DNA of 10,664 bases from Rhodospirillaceae bacterium. GTDB lineage: Bacteria; Pseudomonadota; Alphaproteobacteria; UBA7985. Below the pieces are notes generated by a model. That model had not been told where the DNA came from and searched no databases. It was given only the letters and a program-made list of their open reading frames with translations. This document shows positions 1 through 6,987 of the stretch, piece after piece; position 1 is the stretch's first letter; each line of letters begins with the position of its first letter. The position numbers were made by a program, and so were the translations under genes. The stretch spans positions 1-10,664 of the forward strand of contig PAFB01000060.1 of assembly GCA_002700865.1 (NCBI GenBank). Direction: 5' to 3'.

Positions 1-67
1 AACAAATCAAGTCCAAACGCATAATTATTGCATTTACCGGACCCTTTCCGCATAGGGAGTACAGCCA

Positions 68-1147
68 ATGGCTTCGAACAAACTCCAACTCGTGAGTGAC
101 ACGTCCTTGAAAAACACCGATAAAGACAAAGCCCTCGACGCAGCGATCTCGCAAATCGAACGCTCGTTCGGCAAGGGTTCCATTATGAAACTGGGTTCCA
201 GAGAGAAGGTGGACATCGAAACCATCTCCACTGGCTCCTTGTCTCTGGACATCGCGCTGGGCATCGGTGGGTTTCCCCGGGGCCGCGTGATTGAAATTTA
301 TGGGCCTGAATCCTCAGGCAAGACCACCCTGTCGCTGCATTGTATTGCCGAAGCACAAAAACTTGGTGGTGTCTGTGCCTTTGTCGATGCCGAACACGCG
401 CTGGATCCGATTTACGCGCGGAAATTGGGCGTTGATATCGACAACCTTCTGATTTCCCAGCCCGATACCGGTGAACAATCGTTGGAAATCACGGACACGC
501 TGGTCCGCTCCGGTGCTGTTGACGTGCTGGTCGTGGACTCAGTGGCCGCACTGGTTCCCCGCGCCGAGCTTGAAGGCGATATGGGCGACAGTCAGCCGGG
601 CCTGCAAGCCCGCCTGATGAGCCAGGCGCTGCGCAAACTCACGGGCTCTATCTCCAAATCAAACACCATGGTGATTTTCATCAACCAGCTACGGATGAAA
701 ATTGGCGTGATGTTTGGCTCACCTGAGACAACAACGGGCGGCAATGCGCTGAAATTCTACGCCTCACAGCGTCTGGACATTCGCCGAATCGGCGCGGTGA
801 AAGACCGTGACGAAGTGGTCGGCAACCAAACCCGGATCAAGGTGGTCAAAAACAAGCTCGCGCCGCCATTTCGTCAGATCGAAGTCGACATCATGTACGG
901 CGAGGGCATTTCCAAGTCGGGCGAACTGCTCGATCTGGGGGTCGCAGGTGGCGTGATTGAAAAATCGGGCTCGTGGTTCTCCTACGGCGACCAACGCATC
1001 GGCCAAGGTCGGGAAAACGCCAAGACTTTCCTGACGGAGAACGTCGATATTGCCTCTGAGATCAAGACCAAGATTCTGTCCAACCACGGACTGATTGCCG
1101 ACGCCATGCTCGACGGCCCGGGTGATCAGGACGGAGAGGAAAGCTAA
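68..1147 (+). CDS. recA: Recombinase RecA
   Basis: RecA is the cytoplasmic ATP-dependent strand-exchange recombinase; its filament on single-stranded DNA also triggers LexA self-cleavage. The 359-residue protein is full length for the family. Visible features: Walker A GPESSGKT at residues 79-86, catalytic Glu in DAEHALDP (about E109), Walker B VLVVDSVAAL at about 153-162, loop L1 around EGDMGDSQPG (169-178), loop L2 and the family signature ALKFYASQRLDIRR (227-240), and a short acidic C-terminal tail ending DQDGEES. The ATG at 68 follows a GGGAG ribosome-binding site at about 55-59 and gives the usual N-terminus. Only 67 upstream bases are present. They contain no GTTC-N7-GTTC box of the alphaproteobacterial LexA type, so an SOS operator, if present, lies outside the window. 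No recX follows. Identification is essentially certain. Confidence 0.99.
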   Translation: MASNKLQLVSDTSLKNTDKDKALDAAISQIERSFGKGSIMKLGSREKVDIETISTGSLSLDIALGIGGFPRGRVIEIYGPESSGKTTLSLHCIAEAQKLGGVCAFVDAEHALDPIYARKLGVDIDNLLISQPDTGEQSLEITDTLVRSGAVDVLVVDSVAALVPRAELEGDMGDSQPGLQARLMSQALRKLTGSISKSNTMVIFINQLRMKIGVMFGSPETTTGGNALKFYASQRLDIRRIGAVKDRDEVVGNQTRIKVVKNKLAPPFRQIEVDIMYGEGISKSGELLDLGVAGGVIEKSGSWFSYGDQRIGQGRENAKTFLTENVDIASEIKTKILSNHGLIADAMLDGPGDQDGEES

Positions 1148-1188
1148 GCCAACGCCCGCAAACCCCAAGCGGCGAAACGACACCCGCC

Positions 1189-1208
1189 CTTCAGGACTTT
1201 CTCCTGAG
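1189..1208 (+). other. Hairpin just after recA
   Basis: TCAGGA and TCCTGA form a perfect 6-bp stem around a 5-base loop, extendable by one G-U pair. It lies about 42 bases after the recA stop codon. No T-run follows, so it is not a typical intrinsic terminator. It could cap the recA mRNA 3' end or be a chance hairpin. Confidence 0.3.
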
Positions 1209-1302
1209 CCGTAAAAGCAGAGATTCCGCGTTCAATGCGCTGAAGATCATGCTTTTGCGGTCGGGCGGTGTGACCAGGCCACCAACCCCGTTTCACCATC
1301 TC

Positions 1303-1317
1303 CCGCCTTTGTCAGCG
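1303..1317. repeat. 15-base imperfect direct repeat, copy 1
   Basis: CCGCCTTTGTCAGCG matches the copy at 1526-1540 at 14 of 15 positions. The copies are 223 bases apart (start to start) in the non-coding recA-alaS spacer. Function unknown; it could be a remnant of local duplication, a protein-binding site or coincidence. Confidence 0.4.
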
Positions 1318-1379
1318 CCGTCCAAGACGCTTGTTTCGCCTCGGAACCAGTCCTTCCATGCGCCGCAATCGCGGTATGT

Positions 1380-1402
1380 GGCCCGCGCAAGGGTCTGTTT
1401 TT
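1380..1402 (+). terminator. Candidate intrinsic terminator in the recA-alaS spacer
   Basis: GGCCC (1380-1384) pairs with GGGTC (1391-1395) around a GCGCAA loop: four Watson-Crick pairs and one G-U. TGTTTTT follows directly. The stem is short, so the call is tentative. It lies about 230 bases after recA and 230 before alaS, so it could end recA readthrough or attenuate transcription into alaS. An alternative stem, CGCGG (1370-1374) with CCGCG (1383-1387), shares bases with it and would exclude it. Confidence 0.35.
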
Positions 1403-1525
1403 ACACGCGTTTGAAACCGCGACTTGCGAAGCAAGGCCGAAGCGCTGCTGTTAGAACAACCGCCATCACCAGCCTCATCAACGCTCACGTCACGCGACCC
1501 AAAGTGCGTTGAATGCATGAGCGCA

Positions 1526-1540
1526 CCGCCTTTGTCGGCG
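1526..1540. repeat. 15-base imperfect direct repeat, copy 2
   Basis: CCGCCTTTGTCGGCG is the second copy of the element at 1303-1317. Its one difference (G for A) turns the right end into GGCG, which can pair with its own CGCC to form a small hairpin. It lies about 90 bases before the alaS start, immediately before the hairpin at 1548-1561. Confidence 0.4.
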
Positions 1541-1628
1541 TGGACTTCAGGCCTTCGCCTGCGTAATGCTCACCCCCAACGACCTTGTGCGGCCAGCGCC
1601 GCACCCAAGATGACTGAGGGAGCCATCC

Positions 1629-4292
1629 ATGGCATCGGCAAACGAGATCCGCTCGACCTTCCTGAACTACTTCAAGGACAATGGTCACGAAATCGTAGAC
1701 AGCTCACCGCTCGTCCCCCGCAATGACCCCACTCTCATGTTCACCAACGCTGGCATGGTGCAGTTCAAGAACGTGTTCCTGGGCCAAGAACACCGGCCTT
1801 ACAACCGCGCCGTAACGTCGCAAAAATGCGTCCGCGCCGGGGGCAAGCATAACGATCTGGAAAACGTCGGCTACACCGCGCGGCACCACACATTCTTCGA
1901 GATGCTCGGTAACTTTTCCTTTGGCGACTACTTCAAGGAAAACGCCATCGAGTATGCCTGGAACCTGATCACCAAAGAATACGACCTGCCGGCGGAAAAG
2001 CTGCTGGTGACGGTCTACCACACCGACGATGAAGCGGTGGATCTCTGGAAGAAAATCGCGGGTCTGGGCGAGGATCGCATCATCCGCATTCCGACTTCCG
2101 ATAATTTCTGGTCCATGGGCGATACGGGGCCATGCGGCCCGTGCTCTGAGATCTTTTTCGACCACGGCGACCACATCTGGGGTGGCCCGCCCGGCTCACC
2201 GGAAGAGGATGGCGACCGGTTTATCGAAATTTGGAACCTAGTTTTCATGCAGTTCGACAAGCCGGAGAAAGACGCTGAAATGGTGCCGCTGCCCCGTCCG
2301 TCCATCGATACCGGGATGGGTCTGGAGCGGGTCTCGGCAATCCTGCAAGGTAAGCACGACAACTACGACGTGGATTTGCTGCGCAAGCTTATCGAAGCCT
2401 CAGCCCACGCGTCAAACGACGACCCGGACGGTGACAACAACGTTTCTCACCGCGTCATCGCCGACCACCTGCGCTCCGCCGCTTTTCTGGTCGCTGACGG
2501 GGTGCAGCCCAGCAACGAAGGCCGCGGCTACGTGCTGCGCCGGATCATGCGCCGCGGCATGCGTCACGCGCACAAAATCGGCAACAAAGACCCGCTTATG
2601 TACCGTTTGGTGCCGACACTGGTCGACGCCATGGGCGAGCACTTCACCGAGTTGAAACGGGCGGAAGCCTCGATTACTGAAATCCTGCGGCTGGAAGAAA
2701 CCCGGTTTAAAGAGACACTCGATCGCGGCCTCAAACTGCTGGGCGAAGAAACCGACCGTCTGGGCGACGGCCAGGCCCTGCCCGGCGATGTCGCTTTCCG
2801 CCTCTATGACACCTTCGGCTTCCCGCTCGATCTGACCGCGGATATTCTGCGCGGTCAGGGTCGGGAAGTGGATCAGGCCGGCTACGATGCCGCTCTGGAG
2901 GTCCAACGTGCCGCGGCCCGGGCGTCATGGAAAGGGTCCGGCGACGCGTCCACCGACAAGCTGTGGTTCACCATCCGCGATGCCGTGCCAGCCTCTGAGT
3001 TCCTTGGCTACGACACCCTGAGCGCCGAGGGTGTGGTGCTGGCGCTGACCACCGCTGACGCGCAAACCGAGCGCCTGAAGGCAGGCGAAACCGGCTACCT
3101 GATCGCCAACCAGACCCCCTTCTACGCCGAAAGTGGCGGCCAGCAGGGCGACCGAGGCCTGATCACCAGCGAGTCCGGCGCCCGCGCTCAAGTCACGGAC
3201 ACGCAAAAGCGGGTCGGCGACATGTGGGTGCACGCAATCACAGTGGACGAAGGCGAGTTGGGCGTGGGTGATGCCATCGCTTTTGCCGTCGATGCGACCC
3301 GCCGCACAGCGCTGCAAAGCCACCACTCGGCAACCCACCTGCTGCACGAAGCGCTCCGGCAACGGCTGGGCGCGCACGTGGCGCAAAAGGGGTCGCTGGT
3401 CGCCGCTGACCGATTGCGCTTCGATTTCTCCCACACCGCGCAAGTTGGCCCCATTGAGCTGGCCGATATTGAAGTAGCCGTGAATGAGGAAATCCTCGCC
3501 AATACCCCGGTTCAGACCAAAGTCATGTCGCCGGAGGAAGCGATTGAAGCCGGCGCGACCGCGCTGTTCGGTGAGAAGTACGGCGACGAGGTCCGCGTTG
3601 TCACCATGGGCACCACGGATCCGGACTCCAATGAGATCTATTCGATGGAACTGTGCGGCGGTACGCACGTCCGGAACACCGGCGACATCGGCCTGCTGCG
3701 CATCGTGCGCGAAGAAGGACCGTCTTCAGGCGTCCGCCGGATTGAGGCTGTCACCGGCCTTGCCGCGCTTGACTACGTCCGCGCCCGCGATACCCAGCTG
3801 GAACAGGCTGCCGCTGTGCTGAAGACCGCGCCGGCAACGCTGGCTGAACGGGTTGAGGCGCTGAGCGCTGAGCGTCGGGCGCTGGAAAAGGAGCTCGCCG
3901 ACGTGCGCAAGAAGCTCGCAGCAGCGGGGACGGGCGGCGGGGCGGCCTCTGGCCCTGAAGATCTGGGCGGTACGCCTGTTATTGCCCGCATCATCGAAGA
4001 TGTCCCGGCAAAGGACCTCAAAGGCCTCGCCGATGAGTTCATGGGCCAGATTGGTTCCGGTGTCGTGGCGCTGATCGGTACTGAGGGCGGGAAAGCCTCC
4101 ATCGTCGCGGCTGTCGGTGCGGACCACCAGGGCAAGCATAATGCCGTCGAGCTGGTGCGCGCCGCCTCTGCGGCTGTGGGCGGTAAAGGCGGTGGCGGAC
4201 GCCCCGACATGGCGCAGGCCGGTGGTCCGGATGTGAGCAAAGCAGAAGATGGCCTCACCGCCATGCGCAACTTGATTTCTGGCGCGGGCTAA
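1629..4292 (+). CDS. alaS: Alanine--tRNA ligase
   Basis: Class II aminoacyl-tRNA synthetase that charges tRNA-Ala and edits mischarged Ser/Gly-tRNA-Ala in the cytoplasm. The 887 residues are the normal bacterial length. N-terminal catalytic core: motif 1 region PLVPRNDPTLMFTNAG (27-42), motif 2 region around RHHTFFEMLGNFSFGDYF (85-102), motif 3 GMGLERV (229-235). Editing domain: zinc-ligand motifs HSATH (H566, H570) and CGGTH (C676, H680). C-terminal part: a charged coiled-coil-like stretch (about 735-763), a Gly/Ala-rich linker, then the C-Ala/DHHA1 domain with the signature GGKGGGGRPDMAQAGG (851-866). The ATG at 1629 follows a GAGGGAG-type ribosome-binding site at about 1616-1622. All editing residues are present, so full proofreading is expected. 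The next gene starts 5 bases after the stop. Placement after recA is common in Caulobacter-like bacteria. Confidence 0.99.
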   Translation: MASANEIRSTFLNYFKDNGHEIVDSSPLVPRNDPTLMFTNAGMVQFKNVFLGQEHRPYNRAVTSQKCVRAGGKHNDLENVGYTARHHTFFEMLGNFSFGDYFKENAIEYAWNLITKEYDLPAEKLLVTVYHTDDEAVDLWKKIAGLGEDRIIRIPTSDNFWSMGDTGPCGPCSEIFFDHGDHIWGGPPGSPEEDGDRFIEIWNLVFMQFDKPEKDAEMVPLPRPSIDTGMGLERVSAILQGKHDNYDVDLLRKLIEASAHASNDDPDGDNNVSHRVIADHLRSAAFLVADGVQPSNEGRGYVLRRIMRRGMRHAHKIGNKDPLMYRLVPTLVDAMGEHFTELKRAEASITEILRLEETRFKETLDRGLKLLGEETDRLGDGQALPGDVAFRLYDTFGFPLDLTADILRGQGREVDQAGYDAALEVQRAAARASWKGSGDASTDKLWFTIRDAVPASEFLGYDTLSAEGVVLALTTADAQTERLKAGETGYLIANQTPFYAESGGQQGDRGLITSESGARAQVTDTQKRVGDMWVHAITVDEGELGVGDAIAFAVDATRRTALQSHHSATHLLHEALRQRLGAHVAQKGSLVAADRLRFDFSHTAQVGPIELADIEVAVNEEILANTPVQTKVMSPEEAIEAGATALFGEKYGDEVRVVTMGTTDPDSNEIYSMELCGGTHVRNTGDIGLLRIVREEGPSSGVRRIEAVTGLAALDYVRARDTQLEQAAAVLKTAPATLAERVEALSAERRALEKELADVRKKLAAAGTGGGAASGPEDLGGTPVIARIIEDVPAKDLKGLADEFMGQIGSGVVALIGTEGGKASIVAAVGADHQGKHNAVELVRAASAAVGGKGGGGRPDMAQAGGPDVSKAEDGLTAMRNLISGAG

Positions 4293-4297
4293 ACCCG

Positions 4298-5128
4298 ATG
4301 GCAGGCCTCAGCGATAACCAGCGCGACGCGGTTTTCGCCGCGATCATTGATGCCGCTGACACGGCTGTCCTGCCGCGTTTTCAAAACCTTGCGGACTACG
4401 AAATTGGCAGCAAATCCAGCCCCAGCGATCTGGTCACCATCGCGGACCGCGAAGCCGAAGCCCTACTGACCAAGTCACTGATGGGCATTCTGCCCGGCTC
4501 TGTGGTCGTGGGGGAGGAGTCGGTTTCGGCCGACCCCGGGGTTCTTGACGCGATCAACGGGGAGGCCCCTGTTTGGATTGTCGATCCCGTAGACGGCACC
4601 CGCAATTTTGCCAATGGCCAAACACCGTTTTGCGTCATGGTCGCTTTGGTGGAGCGCGGATTGACCGTTGGGGCGTGGATCTGGCGACCGATTGACGGTG
4701 AAATGGTCGTCGCTTTCCGCGATGAGGGCGCGCACCTGCACGCCTGCAATACCGGCTCAGTCCGCACACTGCGCGTCAACTGTCCCCTCGCCGCAACCGA
4801 GATGAACGGCTTCGTCTCCTTCAAATACCTGAGCGAAGAACACCGTCTTCTCGCCCGAAAGAATGCTAAGCGCATGCGCCGAATACAGGCGATTGGCTGT
4901 GCGGGAGAAGAGTACCTGCGCATCGCCGAAGGCCGCGATCATTTCGCCGTCTTTGGCAGTCTGCACCCCTGGGATCACGCGCCCGGTGCGCTGATCGTTG
5001 AAGAGGCTGGCGGGCTTGCCGTGATCAAGGGCGAGGCCTATCGACCGACCAACCGCGTCGGCCCCCTGTGGATCGCGGCCTCGGGCCACGTCTTCAGCAC
5101 AGCCCGGCAGCAGCTGTTGGAACCCTAG
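4298..5128 (+). CDS. Inositol monophosphatase family phosphatase
   Basis: A 276-residue Mg2+-dependent, lithium-sensitive-type phosphomonoesterase of the IMPase/FBPase superfamily. Visible metal and catalytic motifs: GEES (72-75, with E73/E74), DPVDGT (96-101) followed by RNFANG, and the C-terminal WDHAPG (225-230) followed by VEEAGG. These are the three expected signatures, so the active site looks intact. There is no signal peptide, so it is probably cytoplasmic. Family members act on inositol phosphates (SuhB-like), histidinol phosphate (HisN), fructose-1,6-bisphosphate or 3'-phosphoadenosine compounds (CysQ); the sequence alone does not settle which. The Arg in DGTR is shared with HisN-like and other subfamilies and is not diagnostic. 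It starts 5 bases after alaS, with the ribosome-binding site inside the alaS end, so co-transcription and coupled translation are likely. No his or inositol gene is nearby. Confidence 0.9.
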   Translation: MAGLSDNQRDAVFAAIIDAADTAVLPRFQNLADYEIGSKSSPSDLVTIADREAEALLTKSLMGILPGSVVVGEESVSADPGVLDAINGEAPVWIVDPVDGTRNFANGQTPFCVMVALVERGLTVGAWIWRPIDGEMVVAFRDEGAHLHACNTGSVRTLRVNCPLAATEMNGFVSFKYLSEEHRLLARKNAKRMRRIQAIGCAGEEYLRIAEGRDHFAVFGSLHPWDHAPGALIVEEAGGLAVIKGEAYRPTNRVGPLWIAASGHVFSTARQQLLEP

Positions 5129-5156
5129 GTTCGGGACGGGCGCTTTCAAGCAAGAG

Positions 5157-5174
5157 CCGGAACCCGGAACGTTC
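5157..5174. repeat. Tandem 7-base repeat with adjoining palindrome
   Basis: CCGGAAC occurs twice back to back (5157-5163 and 5164-5170), and the second copy runs into the 8-base palindrome GAACGTTC (5167-5174). It lies about 30 bases after the phosphatase stop. Another short inverted repeat, GAACC/GGTTC around CTA (5120-5132), spans the stop codon itself. The spacing does not match the alphaproteobacterial SOS box. Possible protein-binding site; no function can be assigned. Confidence 0.35.
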
Positions 5175-5246
5175 GTTCGGATAGGCTGACCCAGCAACAT
5201 GGGGTCGTGGAGTCGTTATATAGTATGCGACTGCACTTGTTATTTT

Positions 5247-5280
5247 CAGGTGAAGACCACACCCAGAGGTCACCTGTTTT
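5247..5280 (+). terminator. Intrinsic terminator after the alaS-phosphatase pair
   Basis: CAGGTGA (5247-5253) and TCACCTG (5270-5276) form a perfect 7-bp stem, followed directly by TTTT. It lies 118 bases after the phosphatase stop and before the small exported gene, where the alaS operon should end. The T-run is short, so termination may be partial. The string TTTTCAGG occurs both at the left base of the stem and just after it (5243-5250 and 5277-5284). Confidence 0.6.
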
Positions 5281-5352
5281 CAGGCAATTGATGCGCATAA
5301 TGCAGTTACCGACGCTGTTATGAGTCTGCGCCGTTTTGCGTCAGAATTTTCC

Positions 5353-5382
5353 TTGCCCTTCACCAAAATATCGAAATAGATT
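5353..5382 (+). promoter_or_regulatory. Candidate sigma-70-type promoter for the small exported protein
   Basis: TTGCCC (5353-5358) and TAGATT (5377-5382) are 18 bases apart, inside an unusually AT-rich stretch (about 5345-5410) that stands out from the GC-rich surroundings. Each element matches the general consensus only partly, and alphaproteobacterial promoters are poorly predicted by eye. A promoter in this stretch is likely because a terminator precedes it; the exact boxes are a guess. Confidence 0.3.
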
Positions 5383-5417
5383 TAAATTTAATTTTTCGTA
5401 ATTTCTTGGATAATCCC

Positions 5418-5876
5418 ATGCATAAACATCCCCGTCGTTTCTCTTTGCGCGCTTTGGCAACAGCTTCTTTTGTTTCCGTGGCCGCCTTGGCGACCGTTAA
5501 TTCAGCTTCGGCCAACAGTGCGTATTTCCGTATTCCCAACGTGACGGCGCACACCGAACCCCTGTTTAATATCAGAGACAAAATGGAGAGTACCGGCTGT
5601 GAGACCGGTGCCAGTTTGAGCGCCCAAGACAGGGCTAAATGCGACGCTTGGGCCGAGCGAGAAGCTAAGCTAGTAGGTAAGGTAGAAGCGCGCTACAAGC
5701 GCTATGACAAATTGGTCGATCGCCATATCGGGCTCATTTACGACTTCTTCGATGCTGAAAACGCGGTCACCTCGGGCCGGTCCGGTGCTGAACAAGCCAA
5801 GTTGATCGAGAAGCGCGACGCCATCCTTGCCAAGATTGATAAGCTCAAGGCCCTCATTAACGAAAAGATGTGCTGA
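5418..5876 (+). CDS. Small exported protein of unknown function
   Basis: A 152-residue protein I do not recognise. Residues 1-32 form a clear Sec signal peptide: basic start HKHPRR, hydrophobic ATASFVSVAALATV, and an ASA cleavage site before N33. The mature part of about 120 residues is charged and mostly helical, with a Lys/Arg/Glu/Asp-rich stretch (about 80-105) and a helix-prone C-terminal third (about 113-150). It has three cysteines: C61 and C75, which could pair, and C152 as the very last residue. The periplasm or cell surface is the likely location. The ATG at 5418 is preferred over an in-frame TTG at 5406 because it begins the basic n-region directly; neither has a good Shine-Dalgarno sequence. 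Codons such as CTA, GTA and TTA (for example 5669-5690) are rarer in the neighbouring genes, hinting at a fast-evolving or acquired gene. A weak hairpin, CCTGA/TCAGG at 5889-5904, follows the stop. Confidence 0.8.
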   Translation: MHKHPRRFSLRALATASFVSVAALATVNSASANSAYFRIPNVTAHTEPLFNIRDKMESTGCETGASLSAQDRAKCDAWAEREAKLVGKVEARYKRYDKLVDRHIGLIYDFFDAENAVTSGRSGAEQAKLIEKRDAILAKIDKLKALINEKMC

Positions 5877-5982
5877 TTGAGTTGGCTTCCTGAGCGTTAT
5901 CAGGGTCACTCTTCTCTGGGGAGGCTACGTGCTGTGGTCTCCCAACCTCCCTCTCTCTTCCTCTGGCGTGCGGCTTCCTGTT

Positions 5983-6987
5983 CTAGAAGCCGGTACTGAT
6001 CACGGTTCCCTCTGACAGCCTGATCGTCAGCCGTGCCGGCAACAGAACGCCGCCACGCAAGTCCCAGCGATCTACAGGCTTGAGCGCCCCATCTTTGGTG
6101 CCGTCCCAATAGGCGACACTGTGCGTAATCGTATAGGCACTGCGCTGCTTAAGGCGTTTTCCCAGAGCCGCCAGCGCTGGCTGGTCGCTGAGCCGCGCAA
6201 CCAGCAGTTCGTCACGCGCTGGAATGGCGATCAGGCTCGGCTCGCCAACGCGCACCGCTAACCACGGCGCGAGACCAGGCGACATGACCATCGACGCTTC
6301 ATAGAAACCATCCAGCACCACCTGACAGTAGTCCTGCCCCGCCGCCAACCGACAGCGCAGCTTTGCCCGATCGTCCTCAGTCCAACGTGCATTGGCCAGC
6401 GCGCGTGCCATGATGGCCTCGAAGTCTGGCAGGCCCAGAACCGGGTCGTCGGCACTCTGGATCAGATGCACGGTATCCGCGTCGTCACGGACCGGAAAAG
6501 CGACCAGATCGGGAAATCCTGCGACGGGGAACTGCGCGGCTTCAGGCACTTGTTCCTCGGACCGCAAGCTGGCCACATCCTGCGCGGCGCGCACCAGCGG
6601 TCGCAGGTTGGCGCGCTGAGGGAAAATCCGATCGGGATCACCGGCCAGCAGGACGGCGTTGGCGAAGGCAAGAATCTCGGCCCGGGGGTCCGCCTGCGGC
6701 GCTTGCAGACGGCTCAAAAGCGGTTCCAGGTCCACGTCTATGGTTTGCCCGGAACCCGCAAAGAAGCACGCGAGCCCGAGCGGATCATCAGCGACAGTCC
6801 GGCATCCATCGACCAGCGTTGAGCCTTGCAGCACCTCCTGCACCAAGGGACGCAGCATGCGGCCATCGTCAAAGCGCGGAGCGGCCTCTGTACCCTGCGC
6901 GCTGGACGATCCTACAGCGGCGAGCGTTAAGGCGATGGCGCAGACAATGGTCGCCGCGCCGCGCCTTCGGGAATGGCTAGATTTCAT
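5983..6987 (-). CDS. Exported protein of unknown function, coupled to the cyclophilin
   Basis: A 334-residue protein with an N-terminal Sec-type signal: basic HSRRRG, hydrophobic AATIVCAIALTLAAVG, and a likely SSSA/Q cleavage near residue 30. The mature protein has four cysteines in two close pairs (C62/C74 and C212/C221), suggesting disulfides in the periplasm. The middle and C-terminal parts alternate hydrophobic strands with conserved-looking turns such as LVAFPVRDDAD (161-171) and SLIAIPARDELLVARL (251-266). The IPARD...LL pattern loosely recalls uncharacterised DUF1444-type proteins, but that is only an impression and a profile search would decide. There are no membrane segments after the signal. 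Its ATG lies inside the end of the upstream cyclophilin gene (11-base overlap) and has only a weak ribosome-binding site, so translation is probably coupled. A role in envelope folding or assembly alongside the cyclophilin is inferred from this arrangement only. Confidence 0.85.
   Translation of the reverse strand: MKSSHSRRRGAATIVCAIALTLAAVGSSSAQGTEAAPRFDDGRMLRPLVQEVLQGSTLVDGCRTVADDPLGLACFFAGSGQTIDVDLEPLLSRLQAPQADPRAEILAFANAVLLAGDPDRIFPQRANLRPLVRAAQDVASLRSEEQVPEAAQFPVAGFPDLVAFPVRDDADTVHLIQSADDPVLGLPDFEAIMARALANARWTEDDRAKLRCRLAAGQDYCQVVLDGFYEASMVMSPGLAPWLAVRVGEPSLIAIPARDELLVARLSDQPALAALGKRLKQRSAYTITHSVAYWDGTKDGALKPVDRWDLRGGVLLPARLTIRLSEGTVISTGF

Larger units (their letters stand above)
1148..1628. 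other. 481-base recA-alaS spacer, no convincing gene
   Basis: No reading frame here looks like a protein. The longest open stretches, about 1249-1512 (+) and 1312-1518 (-), have skewed, Pro/Arg/Ser-rich compositions, no recognisable motif and no good ribosome-binding site. The spacer does contain small perfect or near-perfect hairpins: TCAGGA/TCCTGA at 1191-1207, CGCG/CGCG at 1406-1421, CTTGC/GCAAG with a GAA loop at 1423-1435, CGCC/GGCG at 1527-1540, and CAGGC/GCCTG with a CTTC loop at 1548-1561. A candidate terminator sits at 1380-1402. The alaS promoter must lie here if recA transcription ends within the spacer, but I could not pick convincing -35/-10 elements. A structured RNA or alaS leader is possible but unproven. 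Confidence 0.6.

Noticed and set aside
76..91. GAAC...AACT resembling a LexA/SOS box at the recA start
   Set aside because: Only one half-site is correct, and it lies inside the coding sequence rather than in the promoter.
1249..1512. Open reading frame of 87 codons in the recA-alaS spacer
   Set aside because: Skewed Arg/Pro/Ser-rich composition, no ribosome-binding site, no motif; an antisense frame over the same bases is equally open, as expected in GC-rich non-coding DNA.
2925..3668. Long minus-strand open frame (247 codons) inside alaS
   Set aside because: It lies wholly opposite the conserved editing-domain coding sequence of alaS; a shadow produced by GC-rich codon bias.
5406..5417. 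Alternative TTG start for the small exported protein
   Set aside because: It adds four residues before the basic signal-peptide start and has no better ribosome-binding site than the ATG at 5418.
5889..5943. Hairpins CCTGA/TCAGG and GGGAG/CTCCC between the convergent genes
   Set aside because: Stems are only 5 bp and no T-run follows on either strand, so they are too weak to call as terminators.
6955..6987. Possible twin-arginine signal (SRRRG) on the exported unknown protein
   Set aside because: The Tat pattern S/T-RR-x-F-L-K is not met after the arginines; the segment reads as a normal Sec n-region.
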